64,000 nt of DNA from Sphingomonas sp. 67-36 (GTDB lineage: Bacteria; Pseudomonadota; Alphaproteobacteria; Sphingomonadales; Sphingomonadaceae), in contig MKSU01000014.1 of NCBI GenBank assembly GCA_001897375.1, positions 59,745 to 123,744 on the forward strand, read 5' to 3'. Below the pieces are notes generated by a model. That model made no database searches. It worked only from the letters and a program-made list of their open reading frames with translations, and was not told the DNA's origin. Positions within the stretch are counted from its first letter, which is position 1; every line of letters begins with the position of its first letter. A program made the translations under genes and the position numbers. Shown one piece after another: positions 16,473 through 25,059 of the stretch.

Positions 16473-17852
16473 TCAGGCATAGCGCGCCTTCAGCACCTCC
16501 CACGCCGCGCGCAGGCCGAGCGCGTCGCCGCCCTTCGGCCGCCCGGCCTTGGCCGCCGGCCGCCACGCGAAGGTGTCGACATGCGCCCAGGGGATCGTCG
16601 CGGGGACGAAGCGGCGCAGGAACAAGGCGGCGGTGACCGCACCGGCAAAGCCGCCTTCGGGCGAGTTCACCATGTCCGCCACGTCGGATTTGAGCATCTC
16701 GTCATAGCCGTCCCACAACGGCATCCGCCACAGCGGGTCGCTCACTCGCTCCGCCGCGGCCAGAAGCTCGCTCGCCAGCGCATCGTCGTTGGCGAACAGC
16801 GGCGGCAGGTCCGGCCCCAGCGCCACGCGCGCCGCGCCGGTGAGGGTGGCGAAGTCGAGGATCAGTGCCGGTTCCGCCTCCACCGCCTTCGCAATCGCAT
16901 CGCCGAGGATCAGGCGGCCTTCCGCATCGGTATTGGTGTTCTCCACCGTCAGCCCCTTGCGGGTCCTGAGCACGTCGCCGGGGCGGAAGGCGTTGCCCGC
17001 GACGGCATTCTCCACCGCCGGCACGAGCAGGTGCAGCCGCACCTTGAGCCGCGCGCCCATCACCAGGCTCGCCAGCGCCAGCATGTGCGCCGCGCCGCCC
17101 ATGTCCTTCTTCATCAGCCGCATCCCGGCGGCGGGCTTGATGTCCAGCCCGCCCGAATCGAAGCACACGCCCTTGCCGACCAGCGCGATGCGCGGATGTG
17201 CGGGATCGCCCCATTCCAGCTCGATCAGGCGCGGCGCGCGCTCCTTCGAAGCCGCCTGCCCGACCGCGTGGATCATCGGATAGCCGGTGGCGAGCGCGTC
17301 GCCACGCGTCACGGTCAGCGTGCCGCCGTGCTGCTTCGCCAGCCCCTCCGCGATCTCCTCCAGCTCAGCCGGGCCGAGATCGGACGCGCCGATGTTGACC
17401 AGATCGCGCACCAGCGCGGTCGCCTCCGCGACGCGCAGCGCCTCCTCGATCCGCGCCGGCTCGCCGGAGAGCAGCACGCGCGGCTCGGCGGGGTCGGCGC
17501 GGTAGCGCTCGAAGCGATATTGGCCGAGCAGCCAGCCGAGCATCGCCGCCCCCGGCTCGCCCGACGCGAGGCGATACGTCCCCTCCGGCAGCGAGGTGCC
17601 GAGCGAGGCGATCCGCCACGGCGAGCTTTCCGGCTCGGGGCAGACGAGCAGGTACGACCAGTCCTCCGCCGCCTCGCCCGGCAGCACCGCGCGATCGCCC
17701 GGCTTGCCCGCCACGCGCCCGGCGGCGACCGCCGTGCGCACGCGCGGCGGCTGACCGGCGAGCCAGTCGGCGAAGGCATCGGGGTGGACGACATGGATCG
17801 CGCGCGCGGGCTGGCCGCGATCGGGCTGGAGCATCGGGGTAAAGTCCGTCAT
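16473..17852 (-). CDS. M17 leucyl aminopeptidase family protein
   Basis: A 459-residue cytosolic aminopeptidase. The catalytic domain begins near residue 165 with a Lys in ALVGKGVCFDSGGLDIK, continues KKDMGGAAHMLAL, and includes the M17 signature NTDAEGRLILGDA, which supplies the two-metal site and the catalytic arginine. The N-terminal ~150 residues form the less conserved regulatory domain. It releases N-terminal residues from peptides. I chose the ATG at 17850-17852 (MTDFTPMLQ); an upstream start is less likely. It is divergent from trxB. Confidence 0.92.
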   Translation of the reverse strand: MTDFTPMLQPDRGQPARAIHVVHPDAFADWLAGQPPRVRTAVAAGRVAGKPGDRAVLPGEAAEDWSYLLVCPEPESSPWRIASLGTSLPEGTYRLASGEPGAAMLGWLLGQYRFERYRADPAEPRVLLSGEPARIEEALRVAEATALVRDLVNIGASDLGPAELEEIAEGLAKQHGGTLTVTRGDALATGYPMIHAVGQAASKERAPRLIELEWGDPAHPRIALVGKGVCFDSGGLDIKPAAGMRLMKKDMGGAAHMLALASLVMGARLKVRLHLLVPAVENAVAGNAFRPGDVLRTRKGLTVENTNTDAEGRLILGDAIAKAVEAEPALILDFATLTGAARVALGPDLPPLFANDDALASELLAAAERVSDPLWRMPLWDGYDEMLKSDVADMVNSPEGGFAGAVTAALFLRRFVPATIPWAHVDTFAWRPAAKAGRPKGGDALGLRAAWEVLKARYA

Positions 17853-17932
17853 GCCGCCACCAAAGCAGGAGTTGGGCGGCCGCGCAACGCGGGCGGTTTG
17901 CAAGCGCGAATGCACAATCTACATCATGCGCC

Positions 17933-18901
17933 ATGACCACGCACACCACCCGCATGTTGATTCTCGGTTCCGGCCCGGCCGGCCTTTCCGCCGCCATCTA
18001 CGGCGCGCGCGCCGGGATGCAGCCGATCGTCGTGCAGGGCATCCAGCCCGGCGGCCAGCTCACCATCACCACAGATGTGGAGAATTACCCCGGCTTCGCG
18101 GACGTGATCCAGGGCCCATGGCTGATGGAGCAGATGCAGAAGCAGGCCGAGCATGTCGGCACGCGGCTGATGTGGGACACGATCGTCGAGGTCGACCTGT
18201 CGCAGCGCCCGTTCCGCCTGACCGGCGATGGCGGCGACGTCTATGAGGGCGAGGTGCTGGTGATCGCCACCGGCGCGCAGGCCAGGTGGCTCGGCATCGA
18301 CAGCGAGGAGCCGATGAAGGGCAAGGGTGTCAGCGCCTGCGCCACCTGCGACGGCTTCTTCTATCGCGGCAAGAAGGTGGCGGTGATCGGCGGCGGCAAC
18401 ACGGCGGTGGAGGAGGCGCTCTACCTCACCAACCATTCCGACGACGTGACGCTGATCCACCGCCGCGATTCGCTGCGCGCGGAGAAGATCCTGCAGGAGC
18501 GGCTGTTCGCGCATCCCAACATCAAGGTGCTGTGGAACAAGGAGGTGCGCGAATTCGTCGACGGCGGCGGCACCGCCGGCCTCGTCGCGCTCGACCTGCG
18601 CGATACGGTGACGGGGGAAGCGTCGCGGCTCGACGTGCAGGGCGGCTTCGTCGCGATCGGCCACCATCCGGCGACCGAATTGTTCCGCGGGCATCTGGAG
18701 CTGGACGCGGACGGCTATGTCGCGGTCCAGCCCGGCTCGACGCGCACCAGCGTCCCCGGTGTGTTCGCCTGTGGCGACGTGATGGACAAGGTCTATCGTC
18801 AGGCGGTGACGGCGGCCGGCACCGGTTGCATGGCGGCGCTGGATGCCGAGCGGTTCCTCGCGGAAGCGGACTTCGAGAAGCTGGCCGAGGCCGCCGAGTA
18901 G
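17933..18901 (+). CDS. trxB: Thioredoxin-disulfide reductase
   Basis: A 322-residue FAD enzyme reducing thioredoxin with NADPH. The FAD motif is GSGPAGLSAAIYGARAG, the redox pair is Cys136/Cys139 in SACATCDGFF, the NADPH motif is VIGGGNTAVEEAL, followed by HRRDSLRAEK, and the second FAD motif is GVFACGDVMDKVYRQAVTAAGTG. All elements are intact and length is normal. It stands as a single gene divergent from the M17 peptidase. Confidence 0.97.
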   Translation: MTTHTTRMLILGSGPAGLSAAIYGARAGMQPIVVQGIQPGGQLTITTDVENYPGFADVIQGPWLMEQMQKQAEHVGTRLMWDTIVEVDLSQRPFRLTGDGGDVYEGEVLVIATGAQARWLGIDSEEPMKGKGVSACATCDGFFYRGKKVAVIGGGNTAVEEALYLTNHSDDVTLIHRRDSLRAEKILQERLFAHPNIKVLWNKEVREFVDGGGTAGLVALDLRDTVTGEASRLDVQGGFVAIGHHPATELFRGHLELDADGYVAVQPGSTRTSVPGVFACGDVMDKVYRQAVTAAGTGCMAALDAERFLAEADFEKLAEAAE

Positions 18902-18963
18902 GGTTGCGCTCGCCCCGGTCGTGGCGCAAACCTCGCGTCACGCAACCGTAACCGGGGGAAATA

Positions 18964-20487
18964 ATGAAGTTTCGGATCGCGCTCGCGCTGTCGGCGGCGA
19001 GCATCGTGCTGGCCGCGCCGGCCATCGCGCAGGACAAAAAGGCCGAGGACAAGGCGCCGGCGGAAAAGAGCGGCGATCCCGCGATCCCGCCGCCGGTCGT
19101 CTCTGTCACGCATCACAGCGGCACGTTCGGCGGAGTGAAGGTCGCCTATAAGGCGATCGCCGGCGAAACCTATCTCAAGGACAAGGACGGCAAGCCGCTC
19201 GCCGCGATTACCTCGTACAGCTATATCAAGGAGGGGCCGACCGATCCCAACCGGCCGGTGACCTTCCTGTGGAACGGCGGCCCCGGCTCCGGCTCGCTGT
19301 GGCTCCAGATGGGCGCGTTCGGGCCGAAGCGCGTCGTGCTGCCGGATGCGAAGGACGACGGCGCGCCGCCCTATCGCCTCATCGACAACAATGCCTCGCT
19401 GCTCGACGTGACCGACCTCGTGTTCATCGATCCGGTCGGCACCGGCTTCAGCCGCGCGCTCGGCAAGACCGATCCCAAGGATTACTGGGGCGTCACCAAG
19501 GACGCCAAGTCGATGGCGCGCTTCATCCGCCTGTGGCTCGACGCCAACGGCCGCTGGAACGCGCCGAAGTTCATCGGCGGCGAAAGCTACGGCACGACGC
19601 GCTCGGCGGCGGTGATCCATGAGCTTGAGGGCAGCTATACCGACGTCGCGGTCAACGGCATCATCCTGATCTCCTCGATCATGGATTTCAGCCAGGCGGC
19701 CGACGCGCCGGGCAACGAACTCGGCTATGTCACCAACCTGCCATCGATGGCAGCGACCGCCTGGTATCACGACAAGGTGCCGAACAAGCCGGCGACGGTG
19801 GAGGAGTTTGTCGCCCAGGCGCGCGCCTGGGCGATCGGGCCTTATGCCTCCGCGCTGCTCAAGGGCAACAATCTCTCCGCCGAGGAGCGCGCGCAGATCC
19901 TGCCGCAGCTTTCGCGCTTCACCGGCGTGTCGCAGACCTTCCTCCAGAATGCCGACCTCAGGCTCTCGCCGAGCCGCTTCTACAAGGAGCTCCTGCGCGA
20001 TCGCGGGCTGACGATCGGGCGGCTCGACACGCGCTATACCGGCAAGGATTATGACAATGCCGGCGAGGAGCCGGACAACGACCCCAGCTTCTACGGCATC
20101 GACGGCTCATACACCGCCGCGATGAACCAGTGGGTGCGCGAGGAGCTGAAATATTCGCCGGAGCTGGTCTATTCCTCGATCGGCGCGGTGACGAGCTGGG
20201 ACTGGGCGCTCGGCGGAGAGCGCGGCGGCGAGACCTATGTCAACGTCGCGCCCTATATCGGCCGGGCGCTACGCGAGAACAGCGGGCTGCGCGTGTTCGA
20301 GGGGCAGGGCTATTACGACTTCGCCACGCCCTTCTTCGGCGCGGAATATGCCTTCTCGCGCACCGGTATGCCGACCGACGGGCGGATCGAATGGCATTAT
20401 TATCACGCCGGGCACATGATGTATGTGCACGAAGAGGATTTGCAGAAGCTTTCCAACGATATCCGCGCGTTCATTCGCAAGCGGTGA
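18964..20487 (+). CDS. Secreted S10 serine carboxypeptidase
   Basis: A 507-residue periplasmic protein. The signal peptide is residues 1-22 (cut after AIA), followed by a Lys/Glu-rich linker. The alpha/beta-hydrolase core shows the S10 marks WNGGPGSGSLW (oxyanion), GGESYG with nucleophile Ser208, YYDFATPF near the catalytic Asp, and the final His484 in YHAGHMMY. S10 enzymes remove C-terminal residues, usually at acidic pH, and are frequent in sphingomonads and xanthomonads. Its 3' end overlaps the convergent exosortase-associated hydrolase 1 gene by 17 bases. Confidence 0.93.
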   Translation: MKFRIALALSAASIVLAAPAIAQDKKAEDKAPAEKSGDPAIPPPVVSVTHHSGTFGGVKVAYKAIAGETYLKDKDGKPLAAITSYSYIKEGPTDPNRPVTFLWNGGPGSGSLWLQMGAFGPKRVVLPDAKDDGAPPYRLIDNNASLLDVTDLVFIDPVGTGFSRALGKTDPKDYWGVTKDAKSMARFIRLWLDANGRWNAPKFIGGESYGTTRSAAVIHELEGSYTDVAVNGIILISSIMDFSQAADAPGNELGYVTNLPSMAATAWYHDKVPNKPATVEEFVAQARAWAIGPYASALLKGNNLSAEERAQILPQLSRFTGVSQTFLQNADLRLSPSRFYKELLRDRGLTIGRLDTRYTGKDYDNAGEEPDNDPSFYGIDGSYTAAMNQWVREELKYSPELVYSSIGAVTSWDWALGGERGGETYVNVAPYIGRALRENSGLRVFEGQGYYDFATPFFGAEYAFSRTGMPTDGRIEWHYYHAGHMMYVHEEDLQKLSNDIRAFIRKR

Positions 20488-21256
20488 CAAGATCGCGGAT
20501 CGCCGCCGCCAGCGCGGCGGCGTCCGCCTCGCGCGCGAAACCGTGCGAATTGGTGGGGATCGTGACCGTAGGCGGCGCGATCCCCGCCCGCTTCGCGGCA
20601 TCGGCATAAGCGATCGCGGTCGCGTCGCCTTCCGCGAGGATGACGGTGGCATCGGCGCCCCAGCCGGCGATCGCGGCGAGCGCCTCGGCTGCGAGTGGCT
20701 CGGCGGGCGGCGGCTTGCGGGCGATGCGCGCCAGACCCCGGATCAGCTTGCCGGGCGAGACGCCGCCGCCGAGCGCCCGCCGCCACGTCGCGGGGTCGCG
20801 CAGCCGGGCGGCATAATGCGCGCGGATCGCGGCGGGCGGGGGAAGGTCGTCGGCCGGCTCCACCACCCAGGGATTGGCGAGCAGCACGCGCGCGATCCCG
20901 CCGTCGCGGCCGTGAAGGGCAAGCGTCGTCGCGGCGTCGCAATTGCCGAATGCGACCAGCCGATCGACCTGCGGCGCCTCCGTCCGGAACGCCTCGCATG
21001 CCGCGAGCAGGTCGGCGCGCGCCGCGCGGAAGCCGCGATTGACGCCGCCCGAATCGCCGACGCCCCGGCGGTCGTAGCGGAACACCGGCACGCCCTCCGC
21101 AGCCAGTTCCGCCGCCAGCAGCGCCATGCCGCGATGTGCGCCGGCACGGATCTCGTTCCCGCCGGAGACGATCAGCAACCCGGTTGTTCTCGCGCCTTCG
21201 TCGAACGAGCCGATCAGCGTCTCGCCCTCGCAGGGAAAGGCGATCAGCCGGCGCAT
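20471..21256 (-). CDS. XrtA-associated hydrolase 1 (alpha/beta hydrolase)
   Basis: A 261-residue alpha/beta hydrolase from the family found only in exosortase A loci. The start is taken at 21256 (MRRLIAFPCEGETL); another ATG at 21268 adds MDRE. Core marks are LIVSGGNEIRAGAHRGMALLA, FRYDRRGVGDSGG, and FGNCDAATTLAL where the usual GxSxG elbow is GNCDA, so the nucleophile would be Cys. A terminal His region is PTNSHGFARE. It overlaps the end of hydrolase 2 by 13 bases. The substrate is unknown; the family is taken to act on the lipid- or acyl-linked part of the polysaccharide route. Confidence 0.88.
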   Translation of the reverse strand: MRRLIAFPCEGETLIGSFDEGARTTGLLIVSGGNEIRAGAHRGMALLAAELAAEGVPVFRYDRRGVGDSGGVNRGFRAARADLLAACEAFRTEAPQVDRLVAFGNCDAATTLALHGRDGGIARVLLANPWVVEPADDLPPPAAIRAHYAARLRDPATWRRALGGGVSPGKLIRGLARIARKPPPAEPLAAEALAAIAGWGADATVILAEGDATAIAYADAAKRAGIAPPTVTIPTNSHGFAREADAAALAAAIRDLVTACE

Positions 21257-21852
21257 TTCGCGATCCATGAAGCGAGGTCTTCCGCCACCGCCTCCTGCAA
21301 CGCCGGATCGACCCCCGGCTCGCTGGCGCGCCACAGCGGGCGGCCGGGCAGGCGGATCGCCGCGTCGCGCGGATCGCCGTCCAGCCGCGCGACGCGCAGC
21401 GCGCCCGCGTCCAGCGGCTCGGCGGCGTCGAGTTCGTCGAGCAGCGCGGGCGACAAGCGGTTGCCGGCATAGTCCGTGCCGCCGCCGAGCTGGCGGATGC
21501 GCTCAAGCTCACGATATTGCGCCGCCCCGGTCAGCGGCGCGAGCCGCCAACGCCCGGCCAGCGCGGCCTCGCCGTCGATCAGCGCGCCGCCGCGCCACGT
21601 CATCGCGAACACCGGCCCGGCGAGCGTTCCCACCGCCGCCGCGAATGCCGCGCGCCAGTCGGACAGTGACGCCTGCGCGGTCGGGACGAGGCTTTCGCCG
21701 ATGCCGGGCAGGTCAGGCAGCGCCCCGCCGATCCCGCGCGCCGCCAGCCGCCGCAGGACGTCGACCACCGCCGCGCGGGTGCGGTTGGCTTCCTCGAACA
21801 AGGGGAGCGCGGCGATGACGGTGGGGCCGTGATCCGGCCCGAAGCGCAGCAT
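21244..21852 (-). CDS. XrtA-associated hydrolase 2 (N-terminus may extend to 21903)
   Basis: A 202-residue alpha/beta hydrolase from ATG 21852. The frame is open further upstream and encodes SAPRLSHYEWRGGREA, which looks like genuine family N-terminus. No ATG/GTG/TTG lies there, but CTG at 21903-21901 overlaps the ACP stop (CTGA) with AAGG seven bases before it. Marks include PTVIAALPLFEEANRTRA and ALPDLPGIGES. The nucleophile elbow reads FAMTWRGGAL rather than GxSxG, so catalysis is doubtful. It sits between the ACP gene and hydrolase 1 in the leftward arm of the XrtA locus. Confidence 0.83.
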   Translation of the reverse strand: MLRFGPDHGPTVIAALPLFEEANRTRAAVVDVLRRLAARGIGGALPDLPGIGESLVPTAQASLSDWRAAFAAAVGTLAGPVFAMTWRGGALIDGEAALAGRWRLAPLTGAAQYRELERIRQLGGGTDYAGNRLSPALLDELDAAEPLDAGALRVARLDGDPRDAAIRLPGRPLWRASEPGVDPALQEAVAEDLASWIAKCAG

Positions 21853-21899
21853 CGCCTCGCGGCCGCCGCGCCATTCGTAATGAGAGAGGCGCGGGGCGC

Positions 21900-22172
21900 T
21901 CAGGCCGCCACCTTGTCCGCGGCGAAACGGGCGAGCGCGCCGAACGTCTCGAGCATGTCGCCATCGACCTCGTCGTCGTCGATCGTGATGCCCAGCCGGT
22001 CCTCCAGCTCGGTCAGCACGCCGGCGACCGCCATCGAATCAAGCTCGGGCAATGCTCCGAACAGCGGCGTATCCGTCTCGAACGCCGCGACCTGTGCCTC
22101 CGGCAGTCCCAGCGCATCGCGCAGCACCGCGCGCACCGCCTGCTCGATGTCGTTCATGCTTCCCCGCTTCAT
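21900..22172 (-). CDS. XrtA-associated acyl carrier protein
   Basis: A 90-residue acidic carrier protein. The phosphopantetheine serine is Ser46 in PELDSMAVAGVL, followed by LEDRLGITIDDDEVDGDMLETFG as in ACPs. ATG 22172 is preferred because AAGGGA lies six bases upstream; ATG 22157 (MNDIEQAV) is possible. In exosortase A loci this ACP is paired with the acyl-CoA ligase, here divergent 77 bases away, and with the two hydrolases. Together these suggest loading and off-loading of an acyl or amino-acyl group, probably for polysaccharide decoration (inference). Confidence 0.88.
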   Translation of the reverse strand: MKRGSMNDIEQAVRAVLRDALGLPEAQVAAFETDTPLFGALPELDSMAVAGVLTELEDRLGITIDDDEVDGDMLETFGALARFAADKVAA

Positions 22173-22184
22173 GCACGATCCCTT

Positions 22185-22231
22185 GCCGTTGCAGCGAGCC
22201 GTTAAGCCGGGGGGATGAAATCCGCAACGGC
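22185..22231. promoter_or_regulatory. Inverted repeat in the divergent XrtA promoter region
   Basis: GCCGTTGC at 22185-22192 is matched by GCAACGGC at 22224-22231, a perfect 8-bp inverted repeat with a 31-base spacer. It covers most of the 77-base gap between the ACP and ligase starts, so it may be an operator shared by both arms. Half-sites this far apart would need looping or two dimers. Confidence 0.35.
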
Positions 22232-22249
22232 TTCGGTCATGGAGGGACA

Positions 22250-23740
22250 ATGGTGAGGCTCGACCCTGTTCCGCAACCGATCGACCGCGTTCTTGCCGGT
22301 GCGGATGATGCGCCCGCGCTGATCGAGCGGGCGACGACGCTCAGCTACGCGCAAGTGGAGCAGGCGGTGGCGCGGCTCGCGGGGTGGCTCGCCGGCTTCG
22401 GCTTCGCGCCGGGCGACCGTGTGGCGAGCTGGCTGCCCAAGACGCGCGAGGCGTGCCTGATGCCGCTTGCCGCGCCGCGCGCCGGCCTCGTCCATGTGCC
22501 GGTCAACCCGCTGCTCAAGCGCGCGCAGGTGGCGCATATCGTGGCCGATAGCGGCGCGCGGCTGTTGCTCACCCACGCCCCGCGCGCCGCGACGCTGGAG
22601 CCGGGCGACCTGCCGGGCGATGTGCGGGTTGAGATCGCGGCGGACGAGGGGGATGCGCTGCCGCGCTCCGCCGCCGATCCCGATGCGCTGGCGGCGATCC
22701 TCTACACCTCCGGTTCGACCGGACGGCCCAAGGGGGTGATGCTGAGCCACGCGAACCTGTGGCTCGGTGCCAATTCCGTCGCGCATTATCTTGAGATCGT
22801 GCCGGAAGATCGCGTGCTGGCCGTGCTGCCGCTGAGCTTCGATTACGGCCAGAGCCAGCTTCTCTCGACCTGGGCGGCGGGCGCGGCGGTGGCGCCGCTC
22901 GACTATCTCACCGCGCGCGACGTGGTGAAGGCGGTGGAGCGGGTCGGCGCGACGACCCTGGCCTGCGTGCCGCCGCTGTGGGTGCAGCTCATCGAGGCGG
23001 AATGGCCGCCCGAGACCGCCGCGCGGCTGCGGCGGCTGACCAATTCCGGCGGTGCGCTGACGCCCCGGCTGGTGCGCGCGCTGCGCGAGACGTTCCCGGC
23101 GGCGCGTCTCTATCCGATGTACGGGCTGACCGAGGCGTTCCGCTCGACCTTCCTCGATCCGGCGCTGGTCGACGCGCACCCCGAATCGATCGGGCGCGCG
23201 ATCCCCCATGCCGAGGTGATGGTCGTTCGCCCAGACGGCTCGCGGGCGGGGGCGGGAGAGCCGGGCGAGCTGGTCCACGCCGGGCCGCTCGTCGCGCAGG
23301 GCTATTGGCGCGACGCGGAGCGGACGGCGCAGCGTTTCCGCCCCGCGCCGGCCTTCTCGCGCTACGGCGGGACGGCGGTATGGTCCGGCGATACGGTGGC
23401 GGCCGATGCGGACGGGCTGCTGCGCTTCGTCGGCCGCGACGACGAGATGATCAAGAGCGCGGGCAACCGCATCAGCCCGGCGGAGCTTGAGGAAGCGGCG
23501 GTCTCCGGCGGCGAGGCGGCGGAGGCGGTCGCGGTCGGCGTGCCCGACGCGCGGCTGGGGCAGGCGATCGTGCTGGTGCTGCGCGGCGACGCGGCACGCG
23601 AGCCTGGCTTGCGCGAGCGGCTCAGGCGCGACCTGCCCAATTTCATGCAGCCGGCCCGGATCGAGTGGCGCGACGATCTGCCGCGCAATCCCAACGGAAA
23701 GCTCGACCGCGCCCGCATCCGCGCGGAGGTGACGTCATGA
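22250..23740 (+). CDS. XrtA-associated acyl-CoA ligase (AMP-forming)
   Basis: A 496-residue ANL-superfamily enzyme. The ATP loop is ILYTSGSTGRPKGVMLSH, the A5 region is YPMYGLTEAFRST, the hinge motif is GRDDEMIKSAGNRISP, and the C-terminal catalytic lysine is in RNPNGKLDRARI. It activates an acyl or amino acid as adenylate and loads it on CoA or, more likely here, on the nearby ACP. Start ATG 22250 follows GGAGGG; GTG 22253 would also work. It opens the rightward XrtA operon and overlaps the decarboxylase gene by four bases. Confidence 0.92.
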   Translation: MVRLDPVPQPIDRVLAGADDAPALIERATTLSYAQVEQAVARLAGWLAGFGFAPGDRVASWLPKTREACLMPLAAPRAGLVHVPVNPLLKRAQVAHIVADSGARLLLTHAPRAATLEPGDLPGDVRVEIAADEGDALPRSAADPDALAAILYTSGSTGRPKGVMLSHANLWLGANSVAHYLEIVPEDRVLAVLPLSFDYGQSQLLSTWAAGAAVAPLDYLTARDVVKAVERVGATTLACVPPLWVQLIEAEWPPETAARLRRLTNSGGALTPRLVRALRETFPAARLYPMYGLTEAFRSTFLDPALVDAHPESIGRAIPHAEVMVVRPDGSRAGAGEPGELVHAGPLVAQGYWRDAERTAQRFRPAPAFSRYGGTAVWSGDTVAADADGLLRFVGRDDEMIKSAGNRISPAELEEAAVSGGEAAEAVAVGVPDARLGQAIVLVLRGDAAREPGLRERLRRDLPNFMQPARIEWRDDLPRNPNGKLDRARIRAEVTS

Positions 23741-24966
23741 AACCGATGGGGCCGATCCCGCCCGAGTTCGCCGGCCAGCGCGGGGCGCTGACGATCGGGG
23801 AGCGCAGCGCGCGGGAGTGGGTGGCGGAGGCCGGTTCGCCGTGCTTCGTCTATGATCCGGCGATCGTCGCGGCCCGCGTCGCGCGCTTCCGCGCGGCGAT
23901 GCCGGGCATCGACCTGCATTATGCGGTGAAGGCCAATCCGCACGCGACGCTGCTCGCCGCGATCGCGCCGCTGGTCGACGGGATCGACGTCGCCTCCGCC
24001 GGCGAACTGGCGATCGCGCGCGCGGAGATGCCGGCCGCGCGTATCAGCTTCGCCGGCCCCGGCAAGCGCGACGCGGAATTGCAGGCGGCGATCGCGGCGG
24101 GCGCGACGCTCAACGCCGAATCGACCGGCGAGGTGCGGCGCGCGCTGGCGATCGGTGAGCGGCTTGGCCGGCAGCCGCGCCTCGCGGTGCGGGTCAATCC
24201 CGATCTGGAGCTGAAGGGATCGGGGATGAAGATGGGCGGCCGCCCATCGCCCTTCGGCATCGATGCGGAGCGCGCCGCCGACGCCGTGCGGCTGATCCGC
24301 GAGGGCGGGGCGGACTGGCGCGGCTTCCATATCTTCGCCGGCTCGCAGGCGCTCGATCCGCAGGCGATCATCGAGACGCAGATGGCGACCGTCGCGCTCG
24401 CCGCGCGGCTGGCGGAGGAGGCGGGCGCGGCCCCGCCGCTCGTCAATCTCGGCGGCGGATTCGGCGTGCCCTATTTCGCAGGCGACGTGGCGGTGGATGT
24501 CGAGCGGATCGGCGCGGCGCTGGCCGAAACGCTGGCGGCTCGCCCCGCGATCCTCGCCGATTCGGGCTTCGCGATCGAGCTGGGACGCTGGCTGGTGGCG
24601 GAAGCTGGGGTGTACCTGACCCGCATCGTCGATCGGAAGGAGAGCCGGGGCGAGACCTTCCTCGTCGTCGACGGCGGGCTGCATCACCAGCTCGCCGCGA
24701 GCGGCAATTTCGGCACGGTGGTGCGCCGCAACTATCCGGTCGCAGTGGCGCATCGCATGGGGGAGGAAGCGGCGCTGGAGGAGGTTTCGGTCGTCGGCTG
24801 CCTCTGCACCCCGCTCGACCGGCTGGCCGATCGCGTCGCGCTGCCGCACGCGGAGCCGGGTGACGTCATCGCCATCTTCCTCGCCGGCGCCTATGGCCTC
24901 ACCGCCAGCCCGACGGCATTCCTGGGCCATCCCAAGGCGGTAGAACGCGTGGTCGGTCTTTCCTAA
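23737..24966 (+). CDS. XrtA-associated PLP-dependent decarboxylase
   Basis: A 409-residue fold-type III (alanine racemase-like) decarboxylase resembling diaminopimelate and ornithine decarboxylases. PLP lysine lies in LHYAVKANPHATLL. Further marks are DVASAGELAIA, VNLGGGFGVPYF (phosphate loop), and VVGCLCTPLDRLADR, where the cysteine matches the active-site Cys from the partner subunit. The ATG overlaps the ligase stop (ATGA). In XrtA loci it is thought to make an amine or amino acid for the ligase/ACP pair; the substrate is unproven. Confidence 0.9.
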   Translation: MKPMGPIPPEFAGQRGALTIGERSAREWVAEAGSPCFVYDPAIVAARVARFRAAMPGIDLHYAVKANPHATLLAAIAPLVDGIDVASAGELAIARAEMPAARISFAGPGKRDAELQAAIAAGATLNAESTGEVRRALAIGERLGRQPRLAVRVNPDLELKGSGMKMGGRPSPFGIDAERAADAVRLIREGGADWRGFHIFAGSQALDPQAIIETQMATVALAARLAEEAGAAPPLVNLGGGFGVPYFAGDVAVDVERIGAALAETLAARPAILADSGFAIELGRWLVAEAGVYLTRIVDRKESRGETFLVVDGGLHHQLAASGNFGTVVRRNYPVAVAHRMGEEAALEEVSVVGCLCTPLDRLADRVALPHAEPGDVIAIFLAGAYGLTASPTAFLGHPKAVERVVGLS

Positions 24967-25022
24967 CGCTATCTTCACCTCTTTGCCCGATAGGCGGATG
25001 CAAGCGCCTCCGTCGGGGAAGA

Positions 25023-25036
25023 CGTCACCCGTGACG
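25023..25036. promoter_or_regulatory. 14-bp perfect palindrome upstream of the export gene
   Basis: CGTCAC-CC-GTGACG at 25023-25036 is a perfect dyad lying 23 bases before the ATG of the Wza-like gene. The 93-base gap here is the only substantial one inside the rightward XrtA arm, so a second promoter and an operator are plausible. The protein that would bind is not identifiable. Confidence 0.35.
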
Positions 25037-25059
25037 CCGGACGCGCGAAGGAGACTGGT

